A stretch of DNA of 34,804 nt from Methylophaga sp. UBA2689 (GCA_002354555.1 DELT01000101.1:43090-77893); one strand, 5' to 3'; counted from the first letter of the stretch, positions 16,348-26,891 are shown. Notes: generated by a model not told the origin, from the sequence alone. Made by a program: numbers and translations.

Positions 16348-19300
16348 ATGCTGAATGTGATCTACAGCAATTCGATGTCGCAACTGGCTGCACATCTGGC
16401 TGAGAGTCAACAACGCGATCCCTTGCCACCACTGCAGGCTGAAACAGTGATGGTGCAGAGCAATGAGCTGGCGCGCTGGCTTAATTTATTCCTGGCCTCA
16501 AACCAATCGATTGCTGCACATATTGAATTTCCGTTTCCGTCTGCCTGGTTGTGGAAGTTATTCCGCCAGGTCTGGTCTGATATTCCGCGTGAGTCGCCAT
16601 ATTCGACAGATGCAATGAGCCTGAAAATCTTCGAACTGCTGCCAACGGTCAAAAATCAACCAGAGTTTGAGGCGATCAGTCGTTATCTTGGCGAAGCCGA
16701 TGACGCTCGAAAAATGCTGGATTTATCGCAACGCATCGCAGACAGCTTTGATCAATATCTGATGTATCGTCCTGATTGGATTGCCCAATGGGAAACCGGT
16801 AAAACAAATAACTGGCAGGGTGCGTTATGGCAGTTGTTAACCAGGGATGATCCCGAGCCGATGCACCGGGCACGTTTGCTGCAAAAGATGCAGCAGGCGC
16901 TTAAAAGCAAACAGTTTCCAACTTCAATATTACCATCGCGTATTGCCATTTTCGGGCTGACAGCGATGCCACCAATCTATCTGGATTTGCTGGCAGAAAT
17001 TGCTGAATTCACCGAGGTTTCAATTTACTTTCTGTCTCCCAGTGAAGGTTATTGGGGGGATTTGCTGAATCAGAAGTCACAGGCTAAACAACGCCTGTTG
17101 TTTGATGACGAAGATGACTTCACCGATAACGGTCATCCTTTACTGGCTAGCCTGGGCAAACTTGGCCAGACATTTTTCGAGCAGCTACAGGCGATACCAC
17201 ATGAAGCGGAGATGCTGTATCTGCAACCACAAGCTACTGACATCCTCAGCCAGCTCAAGCAGGATATCTATCAGCTGGATAATGCCGATGAGCTGGTAAC
17301 GGTGGCCAGTGATGACGATTCAGTGCAGATCCATAGTTGCCATAGTGCGATGCGTGAAGCAGAAGTATTACACGATCAATTATTAAATCTGTTTGAAAAC
17401 TACCCCGATTTATCGCCCACCGATGTGGTGGTGATGACGCCGGATATCGAAGTTTACGCTCCGGCGATAGAAGCCGTTTTCAGTAGCCAGCCTGCTGAAC
17501 GGTTCATTCCGTTTAGTATCGCTAACCGTGGTGATGCACAACAGCAGACCATTATTGAGACGTTTACTGATTTACTCGGTCTGCCCCAATCCCGCTTTGA
17601 TGCTGAAACCATTATGCGGCTTTTGGAATGTACGGCTATCCAACGTGAGTTCAGACTCGATCATACTGATCTGGATACCATTCGAGGCTGGTTGCGCGAG
17701 ACACAGATCCGTTGGGGGCTTGATGGCAAGGACAAGCAGGCATTGGGTTTACCCGCTATGGATGCCAATACCTGGCGAGCTGGGCTGGACAGATTATTAC
17801 TGGGATACGCCTTACCCCCGGCAGAACGCGATCAATGGCAGTTATTTAATGCGCAGTTACCTGTCGGTGGTATTTCCGGTGATCGTGCCCAGTTAATGGC
17901 GCAGCTCAATGCGTTTATTGATCAACTCAGTCTGTTACGAAATGAATTAAAGCGGCCGAGAACGCCGGCTGACTGGCAAATATTGCTTATGGACTGGCTG
18001 CGAAAATTGTTTTTGATTCGGGAAGAAAACGAGCAACTGCAGCTGGATGCAATTTTGAAAGCCATCGATTCACTGACTGAAGCAGCAGCGCAAGTTGATT
18101 TTGAACAAAAAATATCGATTGAGCTGTTGCGTGACTGGCTGGATCTGCACATTGAACTGCCCAGTGCCGAGCATCAGTTTATGGGCCGTGGTCTGACTTT
18201 CTGCGATATGGTGCCGATGCGTAGCATTCCCTTTGATGTGGTTTGTCTGATTGGCATGAATGACAACAGCTATCCGCGTCGTCAACCCAAACCGGGATTT
18301 GATTTGCTTTCCAGTGATTATCGACGGGGTGACCGCTCACGTCGTGATGATGATCGTTATCTGTTTCTGGAGGCGATTCTGTCGGCTAATCGGCATCTGT
18401 ATATCAGCTACGTTGGAGCCAGTATTCATGATAATTCGCCGATCCCACCTTCGGTGCTGGTCAGTGATTTTGCCGATGTGGTTACCAGGCGCTTTCAGAC
18501 CGTTGAGTGTACCGATATCTGGGAGCAGTTACTTACGCGACACCCGTTACAGGCATTCAGTCCACGCTATTTTTCGGGGCAGGATGAAACATTATTCAGC
18601 TTTAATGCTGAGGCCTGTCCACCGGTACAAAAACTTTCTGAAGCAACAAACTGGTTTGCCAGCCCCCTGCCTGAAGCCGATGAAAGCTGGCGCTTTGTCA
18701 GCCTGCATCAACTAATCAGCTTTTTCAGTCACCCGGCACGATTTCTGGCCCAGCAACGACTGGGTATCAACTTTGAAAATGATGATGCGACGCTGGAAAT
18801 CCGTGAACCATTTGTATTGAATGGTCTGGAAGCCTGGTCTGTTCGTCAGCAAATGCTGGATGGCAGATTAAACGCACTGGATAAAGCACAGATCCAACCG
18901 GTGATACAGGCGACAGGGGTATTACCACAAGGACATTTTGCCGATTTGTTATTTGACCAGCAGCTGGAAACGGTCGATGCCTTTACTGAGAAATTACAAC
19001 CCTTAACCAGCTCTCAACCGATGCAACCACTGGCATTTGAATTTGACCTTGAGAACTTCACCTTGACCGGCCAGCTTGAGGGGCTCTCAACATCAGGGTT
19101 GTTGCATTACCGGCTGGCGAAAATGAAAGCCAAAGATCTTCTTGGCTTATGGTGTTCACATCTGTTGTTGAATTGCTTAAAACCGCAAGGCGTTGCCTTA
19201 CATAGCCAGCTGCAATGTGAAGACAACTACCTGCAACTGAACCCTGTGAACGAGCCGGAACAAATGCTGGCTGATTTATTGGCGATTTACTGGCAAGGTT

Positions 19301-19551
19301 TACATCAACCCATTCCACTATTGCCACAAACCAGCATGGCTTATGCGTTAGCAGAATTGAATGCCGGAAAAGCCGATCCTGAAAAAGAAGCCTATAAAGC
19401 CTGGCAATCATCAAGATTTCATCAGGGAGAAGAGTCTGATACCTACCATCAATTACTGTTCAGCGAATTGCCTCTGAATGATCAATTCCGCGACCTGGCG
19501 CTGCGAGTGTATCAGCCTTTATGGGATGCGTTGCAGGGAGACAAGCTATGA
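16348..19551 (+). CDS. recC: Exodeoxyribonuclease V gamma subunit RecC
   Basis: RecC (1067 residues; E. coli about 1120) is the non-catalytic subunit of RecBCD that splits the duplex and scans the 3' strand for Chi. The N-terminus (VIYSNSMSQLAAHL, VMVQSNELARWLNLFLA, EFPFPSAWLWKLF) and the central region (FCDMVPMRSIPFDVVCLIGMNDNSYPR, followed by DRSRRDDDRYLFLEAILSA) match the family. The latter regions are degenerate helicase motifs, as expected for the inactive helicase fold. The start has AGGA 11 bases upstream. The stop overlaps recB by 4 bp (ATGA). Unlike E. coli, no ptrA lies between recC and recB. Confidence 0.96.
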   Translation: MLNVIYSNSMSQLAAHLAESQQRDPLPPLQAETVMVQSNELARWLNLFLASNQSIAAHIEFPFPSAWLWKLFRQVWSDIPRESPYSTDAMSLKIFELLPTVKNQPEFEAISRYLGEADDARKMLDLSQRIADSFDQYLMYRPDWIAQWETGKTNNWQGALWQLLTRDDPEPMHRARLLQKMQQALKSKQFPTSILPSRIAIFGLTAMPPIYLDLLAEIAEFTEVSIYFLSPSEGYWGDLLNQKSQAKQRLLFDDEDDFTDNGHPLLASLGKLGQTFFEQLQAIPHEAEMLYLQPQATDILSQLKQDIYQLDNADELVTVASDDDSVQIHSCHSAMREAEVLHDQLLNLFENYPDLSPTDVVVMTPDIEVYAPAIEAVFSSQPAERFIPFSIANRGDAQQQTIIETFTDLLGLPQSRFDAETIMRLLECTAIQREFRLDHTDLDTIRGWLRETQIRWGLDGKDKQALGLPAMDANTWRAGLDRLLLGYALPPAERDQWQLFNAQLPVGGISGDRAQLMAQLNAFIDQLSLLRNELKRPRTPADWQILLMDWLRKLFLIREENEQLQLDAILKAIDSLTEAAAQVDFEQKISIELLRDWLDLHIELPSAEHQFMGRGLTFCDMVPMRSIPFDVVCLIGMNDNSYPRRQPKPGFDLLSSDYRRGDRSRRDDDRYLFLEAILSANRHLYISYVGASIHDNSPIPPSVLVSDFADVVTRRFQTVECTDIWEQLLTRHPLQAFSPRYFSGQDETLFSFNAEACPPVQKLSEATNWFASPLPEADESWRFVSLHQLISFFSHPARFLAQQRLGINFENDDATLEIREPFVLNGLEAWSVRQQMLDGRLNALDKAQIQPVIQATGVLPQGHFADLLFDQQLETVDAFTEKLQPLTSSQPMQPLAFEFDLENFTLTGQLEGLSTSGLLHYRLAKMKAKDLLGLWCSHLLLNCLKPQGVALHSQLQCEDNYLQLNPVNEPEQMLADLLAIYWQGLHQPIPLLPQTSMAYALAELNAGKADPEKEAYKAWQSSRFHQGEESDTYHQLLFSELPLNDQFRDLALRVYQPLWDALQGDKL

Positions 19552-22500
19552 AACAGTTTGATCTGCTGCAAACCCCATTACACGATGTCAATCTGATTGA
19601 GGCCAGTGCCGGTACCGGTAAAACTTTTACCCTGGCCGGCTTGTATCTGCGTTTGATTCTCGAACATCAGCTCAATGTCGATCAGATTCTGGTGGTTACC
19701 TATACCCGAGCGGCAACACAGGAGTTGCGGGATCGTCTGCGTAAAAAACTCAGTGATGAACGCAAGCTGATTCTCAATGAACAGCCACACCGCAACGAAG
19801 ATTTGAAACGACTGGATCTGGCGATTCAGAGTTTTGACGAGGCGGCAATTTACACCATTCACAGTTTCTGTCAGCAGGTGCTGAAAGACTTTGCCTTTGA
19901 GTCTGGCAGCCCGTTTGAAATGGATTTAATTGGTGATGACCGTGAGTTATTACTTTCTGTCACCGATGACTTCTGGCGACAGAATGTAGTGCAGTCGGAT
20001 AGTGATTTCAGTGCTTATTTACTGGCCAGAAAACAAACTCCGGAAAGCCTGCTGCAATCCATCCGTAATCTGGTAGCGAAACCCTATCTGCAGATTCAGG
20101 CGTTGCCCGAAGTGGACGCAGAGGCGGTCACTGAAGCGCTGAATAATGCCTTTTCACATGCCAGCCAATGCTGGCAAAAAGAGTCTGAGCAGATTGCCGC
20201 CTTTTTGCACAGTGGTGGTCTGAGCAAAACCAGTTACAAACCTGAAAAAGTCGAAAGACTGCAGGCTCTGCTACAACTTACTTTCAATGAACAATCCTGT
20301 CCGTTAGCCTGGGATGAATTGCTGGAGTTGGCCACGCTGGAAAAAGCCGAGTCCAGTTTAAAAAAAGGCACGGCGTTACCAGAGCTGAGATTCTGGTCAG
20401 CTATGGATACGTTAAAACAACGTTATCAGGATCTGGACACTATTCGAGCATTGCAATTACAACAGTTACGTCTGCAATTACTGAGCTATATCCGGGAACA
20501 ACTGCCACAACAGAAAATCCAGCAGCAAGTGCAGTCCTATGATGATTTGTTGATCAATCTTTCGCAGGCACTGCAAGGCCCACAAGGTGAGTGGTTAATA
20601 ACCCGATTGCGGGAACAGTTCAAGGCAGCCTTGATTGATGAGTTTCAGGATACCGATCCGGTGCAGTACGATAACTTCCGGCGGGTATTTGCTGACAGTG
20701 GACTGCCAGTGTTTTTTGTTGGTGATCCCAAACAGGCGATCTACAGCTTCCGTGGCGCTGATATTTTCACCTACCTCAAAGCCAAACAGGATGCTGATGA
20801 AACCTATACCTTAGGTAAAAACTGGCGCTCACATATTTCTTTGGTTGGCGCGGTTAATCGACTGTTTATGCAAACCACTACGCCGTTTATTTATGAGCAA
20901 ATCCCGTTTGTTGAAGTGGATGCGTCGCGTGATCAAAAGCCTGCTTTGCAAGTCGATGAAGGTGAACAGGCGGCCTTGCAGTTCTGTTATGTGGAAAGCG
21001 ACAAACCGTTAAACATTGACCCTATGAAAAGCACGGCAGTCGAAGTGACTACTAACGAAATTGCCCGCTTACTGAATCTGGCTGCCGACAATAAAGCTCG
21101 ATTGCTGGATGAAGACAGTCAACAGACAAGACCGCTAACAGGGGGCGATATTGCCGTTCTTGTGCCCAGCCATGCACAGGCCGAATTGATTCAGCAGGCA
21201 TTACGGCGTCGAGGCATTAACAGCGTGCAGCAGGGTAGGGAAAATGTGTTTGCTTCCAGGCAGGCTGCCGATTTGTCCTGTTTAATGCTGGCATTGGCAC
21301 AGCCCGATCATCATCAACGACTCAGTACGGTATTGGCAGGTCCATTATTTCAGTACTCTGCGGAAGAGCTGTATGCGATTCAGCAGGATGAATTGCGGTG
21401 GAATGCATTAATGGATCAGCTGCAACTGTTACAGCAACGCTGGCAGCAATCGGGTTTTATGGCGATGTTCCGGGCATTACTGCAGCTGGATAATGGTCTG
21501 CAACGGCTACTTGAACAGGCTGATGGTGAACGGCAGTTAACCAATTTTCTGCATCTTGCCGAATTAATCCAGGCTGAATCCGCCCGACAGAATAATCATA
21601 TTGAAGCAGTGAACCAGTGGTTTGCCAGACAACAGGAAGCCAGTGCGACAGAAGACGAAACAGCACAGTTGCGGCTGGAAAGTGATGCGGCGCTGGTCAA
21701 AATCATGACCATTCATTCCAGTAAAGGGCTGGAATATCCGATTGTATTCTGTCCATTTAACTGGACGGCAAAATCCAATAGAACCAAGACGGATATCATT
21801 GAATTTCATGATCCACAAAATCAGCATCAGCCCAGTGTGGCACTGGCCGAACCACTTTTATCCGAAGCACAGTTAGTGGCAGAACAGGAGCAACAGGCAG
21901 AGTCGTTACGTCTGTTATATGTGGCGCTAACCCGTGCCAGAGAACGTTGCATTATTGTCTGGGGCAATGTGAGAGATGTGCAGAAATCCGCTCTGTATCA
22001 ACTTTTGCATGGCGACAGTTCAGAGGGCATGCGTGAAGATTTACAACGTCTGGCAGCCAGCAGTGCGGGCAGCATTGCCGTGACGCAGTATCAGCCTCAA
22101 CCACCCGTGGTATATCAGTCTGCTCAGTCAGATACTGCAATTTATCAGGCGCGTCGCTTTAATGGCGAAATCCATAAACCGTGGCGGATTGGCAGTTTCT
22201 CGTTGTTAAGTCGCGGCCATGTATCAGAACAACCGGATTATGACGCTGAACTGGTGACGGTAGATACCGAGATGGTGATACAGCGTAGCAGCAAAGACCG
22301 ATTTGGCTTTGAACGGGGTCGTCAGGCCGGTAATTTTCTGCACAAATGCCTGGAAAATATTGAATTTGATTCAGCTGATACCACACAAATCAGTCAGACG
22401 GTATCGCGTTTGTTGCCACAGTTTGGTCTGGATCTGCAGTGGACTGAAGTGGTTACTGACTGGTTACAAGCGGTGTTGCAGACACCGTTGAATGCTGACA

Positions 22501-23024
22501 ATGGCCTGAGATTATGTGATTTACCGACAAGCCAGCGAATTAATGAAATGGCCTTTTATTTTCCGGTGGCCGGTTTGAATATGGTCGGATTAAAAAATGC
22601 GTTGCAGCAGACTGCTAAAGATTCCATCTGGCAGAAACTGGCAGCCGATCTGCACTTTCACGAACTCACCGGCTTTATGAAAGGCTTTATTGACTTGGTA
22701 TTTGAATATGAGGGCCGTTTTTATGTGGCCGACTATAAATCCAATCACTTGGGCTCAGAACAGTCACAGTATCAGGGTGAAGCTTTGCAGAATGCGATGC
22801 TCAGTCATGGATATCCTCTGCAATATCTGATTTACAGTCTGGCGTTACATCGACATTTGCAACAACGTTTACCGGATTACGATCCGGAACAGCATTTTGG
22901 TGGTGTTTATTACCTTTTTTTACGTGGCATGCAGCCGGAGTGGTCACAAACCGGTGTGTTTTATGACCGGCTGGACAGGACATTACTGGAAGCTGTGGAT
23001 CAGCTTATGGCAGGTGTTCAATGA
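19548..23024 (+). CDS. recB: Exodeoxyribonuclease V beta subunit RecB
   Basis: RecB (about 1158 residues) is the 3'-to-5' helicase and nuclease subunit. Visible parts are Walker A (ASAGTGKT, residues 19-26), YTRAATQELRDRL, TIHSFCQQVL, the Walker B segment DEFQDTDPVQY, GDPKQAIYSFRGAD, MTIHSSKGLEYPIVF and YVALTRARERC. The C-terminal nuclease domain carries GFIDLVFEYEGRFYVADYKSN (about residues 1041-1065), with the conserved aspartates and DYKSN lysine intact. Start ATG 19548 is chosen because GGGAG lies seven bases upstream and it forms the ATGA overlap with recC; the in-frame ATG at 19521 lies within recC. The stop overlaps recD by 4 bp, giving coupled production of the complex. Confidence 0.97.
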   Translation: MKQFDLLQTPLHDVNLIEASAGTGKTFTLAGLYLRLILEHQLNVDQILVVTYTRAATQELRDRLRKKLSDERKLILNEQPHRNEDLKRLDLAIQSFDEAAIYTIHSFCQQVLKDFAFESGSPFEMDLIGDDRELLLSVTDDFWRQNVVQSDSDFSAYLLARKQTPESLLQSIRNLVAKPYLQIQALPEVDAEAVTEALNNAFSHASQCWQKESEQIAAFLHSGGLSKTSYKPEKVERLQALLQLTFNEQSCPLAWDELLELATLEKAESSLKKGTALPELRFWSAMDTLKQRYQDLDTIRALQLQQLRLQLLSYIREQLPQQKIQQQVQSYDDLLINLSQALQGPQGEWLITRLREQFKAALIDEFQDTDPVQYDNFRRVFADSGLPVFFVGDPKQAIYSFRGADIFTYLKAKQDADETYTLGKNWRSHISLVGAVNRLFMQTTTPFIYEQIPFVEVDASRDQKPALQVDEGEQAALQFCYVESDKPLNIDPMKSTAVEVTTNEIARLLNLAADNKARLLDEDSQQTRPLTGGDIAVLVPSHAQAELIQQALRRRGINSVQQGRENVFASRQAADLSCLMLALAQPDHHQRLSTVLAGPLFQYSAEELYAIQQDELRWNALMDQLQLLQQRWQQSGFMAMFRALLQLDNGLQRLLEQADGERQLTNFLHLAELIQAESARQNNHIEAVNQWFARQQEASATEDETAQLRLESDAALVKIMTIHSSKGLEYPIVFCPFNWTAKSNRTKTDIIEFHDPQNQHQPSVALAEPLLSEAQLVAEQEQQAESLRLLYVALTRARERCIIVWGNVRDVQKSALYQLLHGDSSEGMREDLQRLAASSAGSIAVTQYQPQPPVVYQSAQSDTAIYQARRFNGEIHKPWRIGSFSLLSRGHVSEQPDYDAELVTVDTEMVIQRSSKDRFGFERGRQAGNFLHKCLENIEFDSADTTQISQTVSRLLPQFGLDLQWTEVVTDWLQAVLQTPLNADNGLRLCDLPTSQRINEMAFYFPVAGLNMVGLKNALQQTAKDSIWQKLAADLHFHELTGFMKGFIDLVFEYEGRFYVADYKSNHLGSEQSQYQGEALQNAMLSHGYPLQYLIYSLALHRHLQQRLPDYDPEQHFGGVYYLFLRGMQPEWSQTGVFYDRLDRTLLEAVDQLMAGVQ

Positions 23025-24775
23025 ATGCCTTGAAACTGCTACGAGAAGCAGGGGTTTCCGAGCTGGCATATCAGTTTGCAGCCTATATTAGCCGTCAGCA
23101 ACAGAATGAAGATTCAGTTGTTACGCTGACGGCCGGGCTACTCAGCGAAACCATCAGTGAAGGGCATGTGTGTCTGAATCTGAATGACTTTCAATCACTT
23201 AATCCAGTTATTCAGAGCGTGATACCTGAAGCGTCATTATGGTTGGACCATCTGCAAAATAGTGAAATTATCGGTGCTCCCGGCGAGTTTAAACCATTAG
23301 TTCTGACAACCGATGGCTTGTTGTATTTGTATCGATACTGGCAATCAGAACAACAGGTAGCAATAGCGATACAACAGCGACTGAAGGACGGGGATACGCT
23401 GCCAGCCGCAGAAAAGCTGTCAACATTTATGGCGGATTGGCAAAATCATCTACCTGATACTGACTGGCAGAAAGTTGCGGTATTAAGTGCATTACGCCGA
23501 CAGCTTTGTGTGATTTCGGGTGGCCCCGGCACTGGTAAAACCACGGTGGTATTAAAAATTCTGCAATGTCTGCACTTAAATGACGATAAATCACGGATTG
23601 CTTTGGCGGCCCCGACAGGCAAAGCTGCGGCTAGACTGCAACAGGCAATCAGTCAGCATACTGATGAGCAATACACTGCTAAAACGCTGCATCGCTTACT
23701 GGGTATCAGTGCACGTTTTGATCAGGGACGCTATTCAGCAGAACGGCCATTGCCGGTTGATGTGCTGATTGTTGATGAAGCGTCGATGATTGATATCAAT
23801 CTGATGGCGATTACGCTGAAAGCCTTACCATTGCATGCACGATTGATTCTATTGGGCGACAGCGATCAATTAGCCTCAGTTGAATCCGGCGCAGTGCTCG
23901 CTAACTTATGTGCTGACACGCCGGATTTTTCGGTTGATTTCAGATCATGGGTAAAACAGATCAGCGAAATAGAATTACCGGTTTCCAGAGATGACAATCC
24001 CTTACAGGATTCGCTGGTCAAATTAAAACACAGCTATCGTTTTGCAGCGGGTGGTCAGGTCGGTCAACTGGCTCAGGCAGTGAATAGTGGAGATGCTGAA
24101 CAGGTTTCGGATTTATTGGTAAATCAATCCTTCTCCGCCTTAAGCGTGCCATCAACAGAGCATATACAAACCCAGTTACTCAACGGATATCAGCCTTTTA
24201 TTGAGACCATTGAAAAACGGGCTGATGCGGTGATCTGTATTCAGGCATTTGAAGCGTTTCGGATGCTTTGTGCGGTGAAAAATGGACCGCAATCGGTGTA
24301 TTCAGTGAATCAGCTGATGAGCCAGTTGCTGGCAAAACGTGGCTGGCGGACAGCGCAGCCATATTATCCCGGACGGCCAGTGATGATTACGCAGAATCAT
24401 TATCGGCAGAACCTGTTTAATGGTGATATTGGTTTGGTGTTGCCGAATGCCGAAGGGGAACTGCAGGCCTGTTTTCTATTCGGTGAGGAGTTACGCTGGT
24501 TGCCATTAAGCCGTTTACCGGCGCATGAAACAGTGTTTGCGATGACTGTGCATAAAAGCCAGGGATCAGAGTTTGACCACGTCTCACTGTTACTACCCCA
24601 GGAGGATTCGGCAGTGTTAAGTCGGGAACTGGTTTATACCGCGCTTACCAGAGCACGGCAAACCGTGAATATCTTGTCGACACAGCCTGTTTTGCAGCAG
24701 GCTGTATTACGTCGACATCAACGAGAAAGCGGTTTGGCGCAGTTACTTGCCAATATCCGCCAGACGCTTTCTTAA
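23021..24775 (+). CDS. recD: Exodeoxyribonuclease V alpha subunit RecD
   Basis: RecD (584 residues; E. coli 608) is the fast 5'-to-3' helicase motor of RecBCD. Motifs in order are Walker A GGPGTGKTT (about residue 166), APTGKAAARLQ, KTLHRLLG, the Walker B segment LIVDEASMID, LLGDSDQLASVESG, HSYRF, FAMTVHKSQGSEFDHV and YTALTRARQTV. An N-terminal RecB-interacting region of about 150 residues precedes the motor. Its TAA overlaps the stop codon of the convergent zapG-like gene (24772-24774), so the two genes meet tail to tail with no terminator between them. Confidence 0.96.
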   Translation: MNALKLLREAGVSELAYQFAAYISRQQQNEDSVVTLTAGLLSETISEGHVCLNLNDFQSLNPVIQSVIPEASLWLDHLQNSEIIGAPGEFKPLVLTTDGLLYLYRYWQSEQQVAIAIQQRLKDGDTLPAAEKLSTFMADWQNHLPDTDWQKVAVLSALRRQLCVISGGPGTGKTTVVLKILQCLHLNDDKSRIALAAPTGKAAARLQQAISQHTDEQYTAKTLHRLLGISARFDQGRYSAERPLPVDVLIVDEASMIDINLMAITLKALPLHARLILLGDSDQLASVESGAVLANLCADTPDFSVDFRSWVKQISEIELPVSRDDNPLQDSLVKLKHSYRFAAGGQVGQLAQAVNSGDAEQVSDLLVNQSFSALSVPSTEHIQTQLLNGYQPFIETIEKRADAVICIQAFEAFRMLCAVKNGPQSVYSVNQLMSQLLAKRGWRTAQPYYPGRPVMITQNHYRQNLFNGDIGLVLPNAEGELQACFLFGEELRWLPLSRLPAHETVFAMTVHKSQGSEFDHVSLLLPQEDSAVLSRELVYTALTRARQTVNILSTQPVLQQAVLRRHQRESGLAQLLANIRQTLS

Positions 24776-25209
24776 TAATCCTTTTGTACAGCCGTAGGAT
24801 TCGCTTTGCTGTAATCGGGGTTAGGTTTTAAATCTTCTGTCAGCTCGGGTGGTATATGTTTATTGGCATCCGGGCCATCCAATAGTGCACCGGCACGATC
24901 GGGTAATACTTTGCGTTCGGTGAAGTTACCGAGCTTGTCATAACCTTCAGTCAGATGATCAAACATTTCTTTGTAAGGTGCTGCGATTGATACAAACAGA
25001 TTGGCTGTTTTCTCGTGATAAGCATGCACTTCTTCACGGTAAGCATCCAGTTCGGCTTGGGTCTGCGCTAATTGACGTTCATGCGCCTGGGTCAGTTGTT
25101 TCATCTGTTCCGGGCTGCCTACAGGTTGCCGACGACCCAACAGGAACCCCAAAATACCTGTAATTACTGCTGCAACAATTCCGATGGCCCATATTTCGAT
25201 TGATGTCAT
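24772..25209 (-). CDS. zapG: YhcB/ZapG family inner membrane protein (DUF1043)
   Basis: A protein of 145 residues with one N-terminal transmembrane helix (about residues 6-25, ending GFLLGRRQ). A coiled coil follows (about 35-75, rich in Q, E and A), and then the conserved FVSIAAPYKEMFDHLTEGYDKLGNF region typical of YhcB/DUF1043. In E. coli, YhcB has been tied to cell division and envelope biogenesis and renamed ZapG. A proline- and charge-rich tail (about 105-145) follows. The start ATG has AGGG eight bases upstream. The gene is a single unit, convergent with recD, with divergent space of about 213 bp to the DUF853 gene. Confidence 0.87.
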   Translation of the reverse strand: MTSIEIWAIGIVAAVITGILGFLLGRRQPVGSPEQMKQLTQAHERQLAQTQAELDAYREEVHAYHEKTANLFVSIAAPYKEMFDHLTEGYDKLGNFTERKVLPDRAGALLDGPDANKHIPPELTEDLKPNPDYSKANPTAVQKDY

Positions 25210-25422
25210 GACAAATCCCTAATGAAATCTTTACTAAAAAGCTTATTATTTAACGTTACGATGTGGCAGAAAGTCTGCTGTGACTGACTACAGCATAGCT
25301 TGCATCAGAATAGTCCGCAAACCGATAAGCTGATAAACAGAGCACTTTTAAAGTGACCAGATTAAAGTGTTTAATATCCCATCAGGATTTCGAGACCTAA
25401 TTGGCACAGATAAGGAGAGCAT

Positions 25423-26883
25423 ATGGCACAACCCATGTTTGTAGGACAGGCTGAGCTGCCGGTTTTTTTGCTACCACAAATGGCCAATCGCCATGGCCTG
25501 GTGGCTGGCGCTACTGGCACCGGGAAAACCGTGACCCTTCAGGGACTTGCTGAAGCGTTCAGTAATATTGGTGTTCCCGTGTTTGCTGCCGATATTAAAG
25601 GTGATTTGTCCGGTATCAGTCAGCCGGGGAAAGCGCATCCCAAAATCAGTGAACGGGTTACGTTAATGCAACTGGAGGATTTTCAGTTCACAGGATTTCC
25701 AACCACCTTCTGGGATGTGTTTGGTGAACAGGGACATCCGGTTCGCACCACCATCTCCGATATGGGTCCATTATTGTTATCACGATTGATGAATCTCAAC
25801 GATACCCAACAAGGTGTGTTAACCCTGATTTTTCGCGTAGCGGATGATAATGGCTGGCTGGTGTTGGATCTGAAGGATTTGCGCGCCATGCTACAGTTCG
25901 TTGCTGAAAATGCCGGCGAATTTCAGACATTGTATGGCAATATTTCGGCGGCCAGTGTGGGGGCCATTCAACGCAGGTTACTGGTATTGGAAGAGCAGGG
26001 CGCCGACAAGCTGTTTGCCGAACCGGTATTAAATCTCGATGATTTGCTGCAAACCGATGTGCATGGCAAAGGCATTATTAACTTGCTGACAGCCGATAAA
26101 TTGATGCAGTCACCGCAGTTATACAGCACCTTTTTATTATGGCTGCTGGCAGAATTGTTTGATCAGTTGCCGGAAATCGGTGACCCGGAAAAACCCAAAT
26201 TGGTGTTATTTTTTGATGAAGCGCATCTGATATTTGATGATGCGCCAAAAGCCTTACTGGATAAGATTGAACAGGTGGTGCGATTAATTCGCTCCAAAGG
26301 TGTTGGCGTCTATTTTGTGACGCAGAATCCGACCGATATTCCCGATAGTGTATTAGGTCAGTTGGGTAATCGTATCCAGCATGCCCTGCGTGCCTATACT
26401 GCAAAAGATCAAAAAGCAGTCAAAGCCGCGGCAGAAACCTTTCGTGATAATCCGGCGTTTTCCACCATGGAAGTGATTACTGATTTGGGTGTTGGAGAGG
26501 CGCTGGTATCAATGCTGGATGAAAAGGGGCGTCCGCAGATTGTGCAACGTACCATGATCAAGCCACCTCAAAGCCAGATTGGTCCAATTACTCCTCAGCA
26601 ACGTCAGCAGCTATTGCAAAGCTCTCTACTGGCGGGTGTGTACGACAAGATTCTGGATCGTGAGTCTGCCCATGAAGTGCTAGCTGAACGCGCTGAAAAA
26701 ATGCAGCAGGCAGCGTTGGCAGAAAAGAATGAAGCAATGAAGGAAACGGTAAAACCATCGCGTGCGAGCAATCGTCAATCAATATTTGAAGCCTTTGCCA
26801 AAAGTGCGATGCGCTCGATTGGAAGCCAGATTGGTCGACGATTAGTGCGTGGAATATTAGGTTCTCTGTTGAGAGGAAAATGA
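25423..26883 (+). CDS. HerA-like DUF853 ATPase (YjgR family)
   Basis: A P-loop ATPase of 486 residues of the DUF853/YjgR type, related to HerA and FtsK hexameric motors. Walker A is GATGTGKTVTLQGL (about residues 28-41) and Walker B is LVLFFDEAHLIFDD (about 263-276). A conserved segment VYFVTQNPTDIPDSVLGQLGNRIQHALRA contains the sensor and arginine-finger region. The basic C-terminal tail (RSIGSQIGRRLVRGILGSLLRGK) is typical of the family. The cellular role is unsettled; DNA translocation is predicted by homology to HerA but no NurA nuclease is encoded nearby. A strong AAGGAGAG site precedes the ATG. Downstream it meets a convergent kinase gene after 8 bp. Confidence 0.92.
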   Translation: MAQPMFVGQAELPVFLLPQMANRHGLVAGATGTGKTVTLQGLAEAFSNIGVPVFAADIKGDLSGISQPGKAHPKISERVTLMQLEDFQFTGFPTTFWDVFGEQGHPVRTTISDMGPLLLSRLMNLNDTQQGVLTLIFRVADDNGWLVLDLKDLRAMLQFVAENAGEFQTLYGNISAASVGAIQRRLLVLEEQGADKLFAEPVLNLDDLLQTDVHGKGIINLLTADKLMQSPQLYSTFLLWLLAELFDQLPEIGDPEKPKLVLFFDEAHLIFDDAPKALLDKIEQVVRLIRSKGVGVYFVTQNPTDIPDSVLGQLGNRIQHALRAYTAKDQKAVKAAAETFRDNPAFSTMEVITDLGVGEALVSMLDEKGRPQIVQRTMIKPPQSQIGPITPQQRQQLLQSSLLAGVYDKILDRESAHEVLAERAEKMQQAALAEKNEAMKETVKPSRASNRQSIFEAFAKSAMRSIGSQIGRRLVRGILGSLLRGK

Positions 26884-26891
26884 TTTGTTAG

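Noticed and set aside
18260-18715. 151-codon frame inside recC
   Set aside because: It is an out-of-frame shadow of recC with no ribosome site and irregular composition.
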